Assembly: GCA_026119935.1 (NCBI GenBank)
Contig: JALRMH010000006.1
Coordinates: forward strand, 62,001-126,000
DNA from: Endothia cerciana
Taxonomy: Eukaryota > Ascomycota > Sordariomycetes > Diaporthales > Cryphonectriaceae
Reading direction: 5' to 3'
Length of the DNA: 64,000 nt
Shown: piece by piece, positions 10,434-22,011 of the stretch
Numbering within the stretch: position 1 is the stretch's first letter
Layout: every line of letters starts with the position of its first letter
Program-made: the position numbers and the translations under genes
The notes under the pieces: generated by a model
The model's database searches: none
Seen by the model: only the letters and a program-made list of their open reading frames with translations
What the model was told of the DNA's origin: nothing

Positions 10434-12404
10434 TTACCATCCTATCTCCCACGGCTTCTTCTTCGGCCTCAGATCATCCACAAACCCCAGCCTGTCCCTC
10501 CTCGGATCCATCACCCTCGCGTACTCGAGCAGCAGCCTCCACACGTACAGCAGCATGTCCTCCCTCCTCAGCACCCTCGCGGCCCACTCCCTGCTCGCCC
10601 TCGCGATCCTCCCCCCCTCCGCGTCGTGGCCGTCCAGGAAGTACGACATCACCGCCCAGATGTCCTGGTAGCTGCTGTCGAACGGCGCAAAGTGCACCCA
10701 CGGCACCAGGCGGTCGTCGTGCCACTCCGCGTAGATGGTCGCCTTGAGCGGGCAGCTCGAGCTCCGCAGGAACCCCCGCCAGCGCGCGCTGTAGCTGTGC
10801 CCGTCGACGTCAGGCAGGTACTTGAACCCGTACTGCTCCGCCATGGGCACCATCCCCGAGAGCGAGAAGTAGTCGTTGGTGTGCCCGCACCCGAGGTCCG
10901 TCTGCCGCCCCTCCGCGTCGCGGGCCATGGGGAAGCACTCGAGGTTGTTGAAGCTGACGTTCGCCACGCCCCCGAGCCAGTCGCCGACCGACGTGCCGGG
11001 CCTGCGCCTCGCCGCCGCGACGTCCCTGTACACGGACCCCTTGGGCGGCATGCGGAACGTCGGCGCCGCGCCCCTGTCGCCCGCCTCCACGCGCCGGACC
11101 GTCGACCCGTTCATGACCTGCATCCAGCGGTGGCGGTGGAGGTGCCACCAGTTGTCGGCCCTGTTGCGGCCGCCGCTCGCCACGCCGCGCCAGACGAGGC
11201 CGTCCCGCTTGTCCGCCCACGGCACGCCCAGGTCCCGGCCGCCCTCGTAGAAGGCGTCGTCGGTGAGGTACATGGCCCCCGGCAGCAGGATCTCGTTGTT
11301 CTGCGGGAGCTTGCACCCGCCGAACATGGGCACCGGCTCGTGGCTCGTCGACATGCTGACGCTCTCCACGAACGTCCCGTGCATCCCGCGCATGTGCGGC
11401 TGGGAGCAGACGTCCTTGCTCGCGGTGAAGTTGGCGACGAAGCCCTCGCGGGTGTAGGGCAGCGGGCCGATGGGGTACAGCCCGTCGATGGGCTCACCCG
11501 CGTTCCGCAGGCTCCCGACGTCCCTCGCCGGGCTCCCCGGCGGGCACGCGGCGCGCAGGTGGTCCCAGTAGCGGTTCGCGTCGCCGGTGACCCAGTCCGG
11601 CACGAACCCCGCGGCGGCACCGCCCGCCGCGTCGAGGTCCCCGTAGCTCGTGTACTCGCCGGTGGCCTCCTCGGCGGGGAACAGCTCCCTGCTCGCGAGC
11701 TCGCGCCCGGCGTACCTGTCCACCTCCTCCCAGGGGACGAGCACCCGGCTCTCGTCCATCACGTTGACCGGCATGTCCAGGTCCGGCAGGTCCCGCTCCG
11801 CCTCCTTGAGCAGGCCCGCCCACAGCTGGATGAACGGCGGCCGGTGCGGGTTGTCCGTCTCGAAGCTCACGTTGCGCCCCCGCACGCGGATCACCTGGGG
11901 CGCCGAGTGCGCCATGCGCCGCAGCTCGAGCGGGTCGAGGCCCCAGAACGGGTTGATGTCGTGGTGGATCCGGTCGAAGAAGTCCTCCACCACGACGGCG
12001 TCGCGCTCCTGCGCCGCCCTGAACCACGCCCCGAACCCGGGGGGCGGGTGGCGCCCGCGCCGCAGGCGGTACCGGCTTGCCGCCTCCGCGAGGGTGTGGG
12101 ATTTGTTGTGCAGGAGGGTCTCGTAGGCGGTGTGCGCGTCCCTGATCAGTCGTGAGATGGGGTGGTCGTCTTCCGGGAGCGGTGGGGGCGGTGGTCCTCC
12201 CTCTTGCTGTGGTGAGGAGGAGGTGAGCCTGCTCGCGGGCCAGAAGTTGGGTCGGCCCCACGTGTCGGAGCCGCCGGGGTTGCAGAGGAGAATGTACACC
12301 ATGAACAGGCACGTCGTGGCGGCGAAGAAGAAGAAGAAGAAGAAGAAGAAGAAGAAGAGCCCTGGTCGGCTGGGGTATTTGAGCAGCATCTTGGACGGTG
12401 TCAT
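10434..12404 (-). CDS. CAP10-type glycosyltransferase, family GT90
   Basis: This single-exon gene encodes 656 residues. An N-terminal membrane anchor spans about residues 16-41 and contains eleven consecutive Phe (17-27). A short Pro-rich stem follows, then a large lumenal part, giving a type II Golgi or ER membrane topology. The C-terminal third has the CAP10 (PF05686) pattern: a DKRDGLVWRG segment at 398-407, an Asn-rich NRADNWWHLHRHRW stretch at 414-427, GFKYLPDVDGHSYSARWRG at 526-544, and CPLKATIYAEWHDDRLVPW at 551-569. Family members include Cryptococcus CAP10 and transfer sugars, often xylose, to polysaccharide or protein acceptors; the donor and acceptor here are unknown. The chosen start is the only Met ahead of the anchor. 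The Phe run is coded by an uninterrupted TTC microsatellite, so its length may vary. Confidence 0.88.
   Translation of the reverse strand: MTPSKMLLKYPSRPGLFFFFFFFFFFFAATTCLFMVYILLCNPGGSDTWGRPNFWPASRLTSSSPQQEGGPPPPPLPEDDHPISRLIRDAHTAYETLLHNKSHTLAEAASRYRLRRGRHPPPGFGAWFRAAQERDAVVVEDFFDRIHHDINPFWGLDPLELRRMAHSAPQVIRVRGRNVSFETDNPHRPPFIQLWAGLLKEAERDLPDLDMPVNVMDESRVLVPWEEVDRYAGRELASRELFPAEEATGEYTSYGDLDAAGGAAAGFVPDWVTGDANRYWDHLRAACPPGSPARDVGSLRNAGEPIDGLYPIGPLPYTREGFVANFTASKDVCSQPHMRGMHGTFVESVSMSTSHEPVPMFGGCKLPQNNEILLPGAMYLTDDAFYEGGRDLGVPWADKRDGLVWRGVASGGRNRADNWWHLHRHRWMQVMNGSTVRRVEAGDRGAAPTFRMPPKGSVYRDVAAARRRPGTSVGDWLGGVANVSFNNLECFPMARDAEGRQTDLGCGHTNDYFSLSGMVPMAEQYGFKYLPDVDGHSYSARWRGFLRSSSCPLKATIYAEWHDDRLVPWVHFAPFDSSYQDIWAVMSYFLDGHDAEGGRIARASREWAARVLRREDMLLYVWRLLLEYARVMDPRRDRLGFVDDLRPKKKPWEIGW
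12324..12356. repeat. (GAA)11 microsatellite inside the GT90 membrane anchor
   Basis: Eleven perfect GAA triplets on the plus strand read as eleven TTC (Phe) codons in the GT90 gene. Because the unit is a triplet, slippage changes anchor length without breaking the frame. Confidence 0.95.
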
Positions 12405-13137
12405 CGTCCGTCTTTGTCGTCGTCGCTATCAGGGTCCCGGTGTATGTGGTCCATCAAAGTCGCTCACCTGAGAAGGCCCTTCTCGTTCTGGGTGCGCACC
12501 CCGACAAAAGAACAAAAATCTGACAGGCCCAGGTCGACCGAGGGTTATAGAGAAACCAAGCTTCGATGCCGCCTGCGCGCTTCTCAGGACCGTAAGTCCC
12601 TCGGGGCCCGCAAGCTTCAGTCGGCCAGCGTGAACCTCACAGCAGACAGGGCTCGAGAAAATAGGGCATGCGGCCAGGCACATTCCCGCCCCGAACAGGC
12701 GCCTATCATCCACGATACCGACGCGCCCCCTTCTTAAGAAGGAAAAATTCTGCCCTGGGTCAAAGGGCGAGGTGGCCGGCCTTGTGTCACCTGTAATTAA
12801 CCTTCCCAAGAGCAGCCCTCCCCCCCCCCCCCCGGGGCCCAGGCGTGTTGGGTAGTTGGAATGTATTGAGCCCCGTAACCCGGTTTGTGACTAGTACCAC
12901 GCACTATGAGGTCTAGGCCGGCGAGATGGGGTGCTGGGGTTCTGCTGCACATGTCAATGTTCGGAGGGGGCTTTGTGGTGCAGAGACACCGGTCGGGGGA
13001 TGGCCACTGACAGCGGTGGGTGTACGGAGGGATCTTGCTTGATGAGCAGTTCGCCCAAGACTGCTTCTGTTTGCGTATCCCGCTCTGGACATCCTCCCTG
13101 ACCGATCATGTCTCACTCAACCCTGCGCGTATGAACA

Positions 13138-13169
<32 letters not shown>

Positions 13170-14108
13170 CCTCCCTTGTAGGAAAAGCACGTCAAGTTAC
13201 AGCCGCAGTCTTGGAGGTACTGTTCACGTCAAGTTCATGGTTGTCACTCACACGGATCATCGAGCAGAAAAAAAGGGAGAAAAAAAAAAGGGAGAAAAAA
13301 AAAAAAAAAAAGAGCTCATAACATGTTGAAGTCCTTCGCCAGGAGTGGGACATGAATTCGCTTCTTGTTGCCTAGCAGCAAAGGATGTCTCTCTCTGGCC
13401 TCCTTTTTGCCCATGACCCTCTCCACTCCTCCGCTAACATCCCTCCCCCTCTCCCTCACCTCCTCTGGGCGTCCATACCACAACGGGTTGGACATCTGAA
13501 CAAACCTATCGGACCTCTCTTCCACCTCCCCAGAAGAACTCGTACCACCCCCAAGGAACCTTGTTCCGCCCCCCTCGTGACAAGACAGAGGCCCACACCA
13601 GGATATGGATACTCTAGAGGGATACAAGAGCCCCTGAAGAACACATGATGGGTGATACGCAGACCTCTCACAGAAGTCATACCAAACGCCGGCCATGTCC
13701 AATATCCTGTCACCATGCGTGTGTGAGCCTCATCATATCCCTGTTACGCTTTATCTCGTGGTCAGCGCCCACCCGACGGAAACGGTCACGCTCTCGAGCA
13801 GCCGCCATGAAAATAGAAACACTGTCACAAACGCCATTTCCCACCAGCCGACCAATCTCCCTTTCCTATGTATATATGCATGCACCCAATTCATATACCG
13901 TGATTGCAATGCCACCATAAACCAAAATGCCGGGTATCGTGTATTTTCCAGCCGTCGCACAAGGCAAACTCCATGCCAAGAACTCCTGGAAAGCAGAAAG
14001 AAGGAATGAGCTCTCCCAGAGCCCAGTAAGATGAGTGTGGAACCGAGAGATCTTTGATGGGTCATATTAGAGCGCCCGCCGTCTGCGCTCTGCTCACGGG
14101 AAACGCAG
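12405..14108. other. Intergenic region, simple repeats only
   Basis: Upstream of the GT90 gene and downstream of the phytochrome gene. It contains a 14-base C run directly followed by four G at 12820-12837, a (CT)n tract at about 13139-13165 and an A-rich, G-interrupted tract at about 13268-13312. Open frames here overlap on both strands and carry no domains. Confidence 0.6.
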
Positions 14109-17100
14109 TTAACTCAAGCTGTCCCGCGCAGCGTTGATCTCATCGCCTTTCAGGCCCACATCGCGGAGCCGCGGTGCGTCCTTTGCCTTTTCGGTGGAGG
14201 GCAGCTCCAATCTCTTTCTGAACCAGCCACCGCGCTCCCACTCGCCTGCCGCGTAGACAGCGTCGTTTCGCGCGTCGTCGTCGATAATTCCGAAAAGGAG
14301 ATGCTCAAGTCTCTTAAAATCGATAGGCTTGAGGATCCAACCATCAAAACCTGCAGTCATGTAGGTGTCCTTCTCGCGTTCGGCAAGCGAGGCAGACACG
14401 GCGAAGATCGGTATCCTGCCATGGTTCGATGCAAGAGCAGAGAGCTTGTGGTGCTCGCCAGCGGTCTCGATCGCCCGAATCATTTCGGTACTGCGACGTC
14501 CGTCCACGATAGGCATCTGATGGGGGACAATTAGAATATTTAGGCGATGTCAAGAGTAGACGTTGTATATGGCTTACCTGCATATCCATGAGAACAACGT
14601 CCAACTTCCCATCACTATCCTTGTAGGCTGCTGCACAATCCTCGCCGTTCACGGTGTGAGAGACTTTGTGTCCGGCCTTCTCCAGACGCTTCCTCAAAAT
14701 TTTCATGTTGACGGGGTCGTCTTCGGCCACTAGAACCTGTAGCTTGGCTGGACCTGGCTTGCCGGAGAGATGATCTCTACCGTCGATTGTCGTGGCATTC
14801 GATGCAGGCGGAAGTGGGCTGTCGCCGACTTCGAAAACGACGCCAGAGGTCTGGCTGGGTTGTGCAGGCCTCCCTGGTTGATCTTGGTACTCGTCTGGGA
14901 CTTTCACGGGCCTGATGGGCATTTTCGCATCCGTCACGAACTCCATGCCCACAGGCCCTGCGGTGTCAACATCCTTGTCACTAGTTTTGCCGGGGGAAGA
15001 CACAAATCTCGACAGAGTGGCAGGCCTCTCAAACGGACGATCTGAAGGACTGGAGGGACGTGACGTAGAGGTCTTGGGGTGCGAGCGATAGTAAGGTCCC
15101 TTTGAATTGCGTCGTTGGTTGCTCATCGCCTCTGATTCGGGCTCTCCAAGGCTCAAACTGGTTTGGATAGCGTCGATGAGTCTGTCGGCATCGCTTCTGT
15201 TGGTCCCGCCACTGCCCCGGCTTGTTACACTGCGGAAACTGCCGGCACTGCCGCTCTCATCATAGCTACGGCTATGACTGAGAGTCTGCTTGTAGGCGCC
15301 GGGCGCAGTGCTGGGACCTCGGTCGACCAGCATCACCTCGCCTTCGCTTACAGGCGCCATTATCTTCGACACAGAAGGGATCGTAGATGTTGTCAGGGAG
15401 GGCTCGCCCTGCTCCAAGCTCTCCGCGATGGCTGGTGAGTCGGTTGGTGGCATGTCGAAAGGCAATTGTATGACGAAACGCGATCCCTTTCCGTCCTCAG
15501 ACTTGAGCCGCAGCTGGCCGTCCATATTCCTGTCAAACGTGTTAGCCTTGGCCATTGAGACATGGAAACAGTCGCGAGATGGATCTCTGGAGTTCAGACC
15601 ACATGGGACTGCATCGTCTGGATGTCTGAGATCACCCTCTCTCAGAGAGACTGAGCGCTACGTACGGACGAGCGAAATGACAAGAGCCGTCCACACAATC
15701 CGGCACATCCAATGGAATACAATAATAATAAAAACATCATCTTACCGAATGATCCTGGCGACAAGTGCAAGACCAAGGCCCAGGGTCTTCACGTCCTCTT
15801 TGGAAGCATCCAGGGCTTCATCAGTGTCGTACTCGTCCACATCCGTGGAAACCTGTTCGAGATCGCGGAATAGGGCGTCGAGTTTGGCATCGCCTAGCGC
15901 GAGTTAATCAACACATGTACGCGGCTGTTCTCATCTCGCCCTTCTTGAAAACGTGCGTGCGGGAGATCCCGGGGGGGAGGGGGGGAGGCATACTCATTCC
16001 GCGGCCCGTGTCTTCCACAGCAATCTCAATGCGGACCTTCTGGCCCTCTACAGAGGTACAATAATATTCAACCTTAACAGTCCCCGCCGACGTATGCTCG
16101 ACAGCATTGGCTGTCACGTTCGCAACGGCCTGACGAACCCTTCTCTGATCGCCATAGACAAATTTCGGTAGTCCCGGATGCTCAACCACATCATAACCGA
16201 TTCCCTTCCTCGAGGCGTCCTTTTTGAAAGGTTCTGTGGCCTCCTTGATGCATGCTTGAAGGTCGAAGATCTCGTCTTTGATCAGGTCGTTACCCTCCTC
16301 GGTCTTCGTCAAATCGAGTAGGTCATTGATTACGTAAATGAGCGACTTCGACGCGGAATGGGATCTGGACAAGTTGTCCCTCGTCTCCTGGTCCAGGCTG
16401 CCTTCGAGTGCTATCTCGAGGTAATTGATAATAGCGTTGAGAGGCGTGCGAACTTCGTGGGCCGAATTGGCCAAGAGAAGCCTGGTCAGACGGCTATTCT
16501 GCAAAGCAGCCTCTTTCTGTCTCCAGACCTCGATGAATTTGCCGTAGACGAGACAGAGTACCGCCGCCGTCTCGATCTGCTCCTCGGACCAATCCCGACA
16601 TTTGCCCAGCACCGTCTCGTGCCACACTTGGAAGCTCTTTCTGGGCTCGAGATAGTTTTGCGTGCCCTCCTGGATAATCTTTTCGTACGGGTTTCCGGCC
16701 CATCTTACCTCTCGAACCTGACCCTTCCTGAAGAACACGATGAAGTCGTTGCCTCCAACACTCAGGGGAACGTATAGGAGGCCGGCAATATAGTGAAACC
16801 CTGGTGGGTAGCGAAGATCCGGGAAGTCAGTCTTGACGTCTTGTGTCGTCACCACCGACGTGAACCTTCTGAGTCTGAGATATTCAAGCATAGCCAAGGC
16901 CTCTTGCGAGTGCTCGACCCTGCCCATGATCTTGGTCTCCCCTTTGATGGAGAGCATGCCAAAGTCAGCGTCGAAAAGCTTCAGCAAATCGTCGGATGAA
17001 GCGATGATGTAGCCCGAAGGGCTCTTATCTGTAGGCACGGTATTGATGAGCTTCCGCGCCTGCAGCCGGGAGGCGTATGATAGACGCTCGATGTTCCGGG

Positions 17101-19077
17101 AGACAGTGTCACCAACGAGTCGACACATCTTTCTGATCGGAAACGAAACCCGCATGCCCTTCGATCCGTAAGAGTGGCACGCGATGAGACCCCAAAGCTC
17201 GTTGAAAGCGTTAATCGAGATCGACATGGATGAGCGAACAGCCATGTTGCCAAGATACTTCAAGTGGATCGGAGACATGGCCCGAAGATAAGAATGGGTC
17301 ATGTCCAAAGGCACGTCGAGATCCTCTTTGGAGCGGCACACCAACCGCGCGGTCTCCTGGCCCCTGTCATAAAGTAACCGCACCTTGTTGAGCTTGTAAA
17401 GATCCCTGGCCTGTTTAGGAATGTCCGAGGCCGGAAAATGAAGGCCCTTGTAGAGATCTCTCGTATGGGTTGGATCCACGAGCTCCGTCACGACTTTGCC
17501 ATTAAAGGACGCGTCGAACTGGTAGATCATGACCCGGTGAAAGCCCGTCAGCTCCTTCACGATCCCCACGAGGATCTTCAAGAATCGGTCGAGATTAGGC
17601 GCAGAAGCTAGTTGCTCCTGAACCTGGGACATGATATCGAAGACTTGCATAGCGCCAGCCTCTCCTCTGCGCTTGCGAGCACTTCTGAGCACCCTGAGCG
17701 GTTTACTCGTGATCTCTGTACTGTCCGCCAGTTCTTCCATTGTCGGATTGCCACGAGGGGTATCTGCCGGGGTGTCTGGTGTCCGTTCGTCGTCAGGCCT
17801 GAGAGGAAAGTCGAGATCGTCATCGAGCTCGAATTCGCAAATGACCAGATCTGGGTGTGCTGGATGTACATGGATGGCACACCAAAGCTTGACGGTCCTG
17901 CACAAGCTGTTAATCCCCTACTGCCTTTGAAATAGGGCCCCCGAGGGTCCTGTTGCGGGGACCACCCTTACCTCTTCTCCGGCGGCCTTATAGACATGCT
18001 GAATACTTCGGGACCGTTGATCGCGGGATCGGCGTCTTCGTCTCGGATGAAGTCAATATGGTCCAGCAGGTTGTCCGCTTGTTCGTCGGTCAAGATGTCC
18101 GTGAAGTTGCTTAGCCGGAACAGTTCCATTGGAGAATACCCAATAATGCGCCTCGAATTCTCACTGGCGTACCGTACAGTAAAGCGCCTGTCCGGTTCCT
18201 CGCGAATGGCCAGCATCAGGCCGAAACTTTGGACAGCACCGGGCGTCTGAATCGGCTCATCCTCACAGCGCTGTAGGGTACCATCCCTTCCGGTTATGAC
18301 CAGATGGCCGTCGTCCGTCATGACGTGCTTGAAGCGCGTCGTGGTGAGACCGTCTATAACACTGTCCGAGATGGCGGCCGAGTCCCGTCCCGCTGAGCTG
18401 ATGTGATCCGAGCGAGGCTCTCCAGTGGCGTCTGATTCCTTGTCCTCATCATCTAATGTAGCATCATTGGTGAAGATGGGCAAAGGCTGTGACCCCTGGC
18501 GCTCAGCGTCGGCCTGGACGCTTGACCTGGCCCCTGTGGTGGTGTTATTCCTCCGCCTCGTCCCCGTTGGGTTCACGGGCGGTGGGGACATGACCGCGGG
18601 CGGAGAAAGCACAGAGTCGCTCCTAGGACCCCCATAACGGCCCGCTGGGGTCTCGACATCACGCCGTGCTTGAGACGGTCTGAAACCTGATAGATCGCTG
18701 TTGTCCGCGGACCTTCTTGGGAGATACTCGTGGTCGGTAGAGGATCTATTCGCGGGATCGACGCTGATGACAGAGCGGATCGGAAATACACGGTCGGACT
18801 GGCCAGTCTGGCTGCCATGTCCCAACTGGCGGTCGGAGGCAGCACTCCATGACGACTGGACACTGGGAGTCTGGACCCGATTAGAGGCAGTGACTTCAAA
18901 GGGAAAGTGTGTGTCGACGCGAGGCTGCACAGGAGTCGGACTGCTGGGGCCGGAAGCAGCCTGCCTTGGGAGCTTAGAATCCTTGGCGAAATCATGCTCT
19001 TCCTCCGCGGGCCGCTCTGTTGACGAGGCGGGCGACTTCTGCTGGCCCGCAACCTGGTCATGACTCGACGAGTCCAT
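14109..19077 (-). CDS. Phytochrome-type hybrid sensor histidine kinase
   Basis: Five exons (19077-17972, 17897-15994, 15893-15746, 15529-14578, 14516-14109) splice in frame to 1505 residues. Residues 1-250 are a Ser/Pro-rich extension. The PAS domain follows, with Cys271 in the context QRCEDEPIQTPGA, the bilin (biliverdin) attachment site of bacterial and fungal phytochromes. The GAF domain has FPASDIPKQARDLY (about 523-536, conserved Asp527) and AMSPIH with His580. The PHY domain carries the tongue motif PRKSF (about 787-791). The HisKA box ANSAHEVRTPLN has phospho-accepting His849; the ATPase domain has Asn966, DTGRGM (998-1003) and GLGLALV. A C-terminal receiver domain has AEDDPVN and acceptor Asp1368 in VLMDMQMP. 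It is the red/far-red photoreceptor known in Aspergillus (FphA) and Neurospora (PHY), passing phosphate to HPt proteins. All key residues are intact. Confidence 0.95.
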
Positions 19078-22011
19078 GGCTGCTCCCCCAAGTGCTTAGA
19101 TGCCTCCTCCCTGATCCCTCTTCGCTCCAGAGACCTACAAGTCCCGTAGACACAGTGGTGGACAACAATCGAGAGTGGTCGTGGGATCGTATATCCTTAG
19201 AGAGGCTGGGTCGGCCCTGGCCGGTGTGTGCGGGGACGTCGTGACTCGCCAAAACCTCTTTCTTGCGCTTTTTCGACCTTTTAGGAGCGCAACTCCGGCT
19301 GGAGACCAGGTAAAAGCCTATGCTGGACCCTCGATGTTATAATGCATCGGTGAACATCTCCCACCACATCGAGGACAGATGTGGGCAACTGGAGTTGGGG
19401 ATTGCTGCGCGTCGCAACTTGATTGGGGTGTCGCGTCGCACAAGACAGATCGGCAGACAAGGCGCCTAGGGTGCAGTCGTCGCGTCCGGTAAGAGGAGGC
19501 AAATCAGGTCTGTTCCGACGGAGGGCCTCAAGAGCTCTGCAGGTAGGTCACGAAGGGGAGTCGGAAGTCCAGAGCGAAGGTCGAAGGCAGAGGGTCCACC
19601 AGCAAATGACGGGGATGCTGATATGACGCAACGCAGGGACACCACACGCAGGGCCGGGCAGAGGAGCGGAGGTGCAGAGGTGTCGAGGGCATCACTCAGC
19701 TGCAGTTCATTCCCTGAGCCCGTTCTCTCGTCGGTCTAGGAGAGGAGGTGAGGTTGCACAGGTATGCAAGAAATCAGACAGGTTTCGTTACGAGTGGCGG
19801 AAGGGTGGGCGTTGAGGCAGGCAACGTTCGAAATTGCCTGCTAATCAAAAGCGCGGCACCTGCAAGAGAGCACTCACTCGCAGGTTGGATGGAGCTGGGG
19901 AGGCGAGAAGAGTGGGTGGTGGCCCTCTGGGGTCCTGCCCACCCACTGTCATGGTAGGTTGCAGTGGCGCTCCGAGTGGGTTTGGCAGGGTTTAGGCGAG
20001 GGCCAGAAGCAAGGAGCTGGGTAGAGGAAACTGGAAGACGAGGAGGGACGGGGCCCACGAGGCGCCTCTCTCTCTCTCTCTCTCCCCCCCTCCCTGGGGA
20101 CGATGATACAAGCCGTTGAAGATCTGCTAGCGTCTCAGTTGCGGCAGTGGGTCAGGGCCTAACAGTCAGGCTGGCAGCGCTCACAGCCCCCCGCTGATCA
20201 TCCCCCCCTCCAGGCGCCACCAGGGTGAGCCACGGAATCGCTGACTTGGGGAACCCACCGTATCGGGCGACGATCTTTCCCAGGTCGTCGCCGTCCGTGG
20301 GGCCGGGAAAGCGCTTCTACTCAGGGCAATGGGAAAGTTGGAAAATTTGCATCCGTCCCGACTGCCCAATCGATTCGCCGTCTCCTGCTCTAGCCTGCTC
20401 AAGCTCAGAAGACAGCGGCAGTGGGGAATCCCGGATCGGGCTCCCCCAGAGACCCTTTCACAGGCGCACAACAGATTTTGGTGAGAACATGAGACCCTGT
20501 AGTGACTATAGCAAGTGGAGCATGATATTAGGACGTCATCGGTCTAACGACTACTATGTACTATGAAAACGGCGCTATGCACGACTAGCCGCCTCATCCA
20601 CAGGTACTATGACCACAGCACTAGCCACAGCCAGCCAACGATACCATTTCAAGAAAGGGGGCTTCCGGACATCGCAGGTTCTTTTAAAAAGAATACGACA
20701 AAAGGACTTTTTAATCGGGTGCTTGCCCTCTGAGCCTCGTAGGCGAGTCTCGTTCTCCAGTGCCTGTCATGCCACCCCGCGCGTCCGACATCCATCGAAC
20801 CAACCCTCGCGACACATCTCACCTGACCGAAGTGTCGATCTTTTGGGGGCTCAGGATCTATTGGAGAGGGGACCAGGTGGCAAAGGGTCATCATAACCTT
20901 ATTTCCAAGTCAGGAACCCTTAGCAGTCCCTACTAAGTACCCGCGAGGCGCGAAACAGTTGTCCCTAGTCTCTGGACGCGGAGATATACCACGTCAAGTA
21001 GCTCCTATTTAAGCGCAGTATGCACTCAATTTTCCTCCCGCCTGCTGGCCGCGGCCTCCTCCTGGCATCTCCCCTCCCCCCCCCCCCCGGCGACACCATT
21101 CCAGACAGCTTCCGTCCAGGATCCAGCAGAAAAATGGATTTCCTCAGGTTATAGTGCGCTCCCAGAGGCCCACCGACAGGGCCCCGCATGAACCACTCCC
21201 CACTGCTTCAGTGAATCCATTGGGGACGCAGAATTTTGATACGGTACCATGTGGCACTGCACTATGCTTTGGGCTCGAGCGATGGCAACCGCCAGTGTCG
21301 ATCTTTTGCAACTGTCAATTTCTTCCCTGCGTAGCTTCCAGTACTTACTGCTATGTATGTGCCTCTCTTACAACAACATGGCACAAGGCTGCCGGAGCAT
21401 TCATTCCGTAATGAATAATGACAGAGCTCCCCACTACTGACGCAGCCCGAGCTTGCCACGGCCCGCACCTGGTACCGAAGGTGTGCTTTGTTTCCGCGGC
21501 AGTAAGGGCAGGACGACCAAAAGGCTCTGTTTCAGACCCTGCACAAGAGGCGGTGACACGGACTCAACATATTACATCCTGTCCTGGGGGCCCCTTTGAA
21601 GTAGGGGACTTTTGCCACGCGAGGCTAAGGTAATGCGGCGTTTCTGGCTTGGCACCCGTGCCACAGTCCCCTTATAGGAGCTATGTCGTCATCGTGCGGC
21701 TTCTCATCGGCTGCACCCGGGCACCCCTGAAGGCCGTGACATCGGTGCGGCCTGTCAGCCTTGTCGTAACAGACCGGATGAGGGCGTGATGCTCCTTACC
21801 ATGCCAGATGGGTAGACCTCAGACGTGTGCGCGTTGTCTGAGTTGTTTCCCAAGCTATAGTCGCACGTGTAGTAGCTACGGCAGCAATCCACCCCTGGGT
21901 CTAGGAGAAACCGTGGGGCTCTTATTAGGCCTCGCCCCGGTGTGCATCGTCATTCCCCTGCTCGAAGGTAACTGTACATGGTCTACTATGTAGAAAGGTC
22001 CACGCATACAG
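19078..22011. other. Intergenic region, phytochrome upstream side
   Basis: About 2.9 kb between the phytochrome start and the RRD1 stop, both on the minus strand. The part next to 19077 should hold the phytochrome promoter and 5' leader. A (CT)n tract lies at about 20067-20086 and a 13-base C run at 21076-21088. No open frame shows recognisable protein features. Confidence 0.55.

Noticed and set aside
10626..12155. 509-codon plus-strand frame opposite the GT90 gene
   Set aside because: It is the antisense shadow of a GC-rich coding exon (Val/Arg/His-rich, no motif). The minus strand has the clear CAP10 domain.
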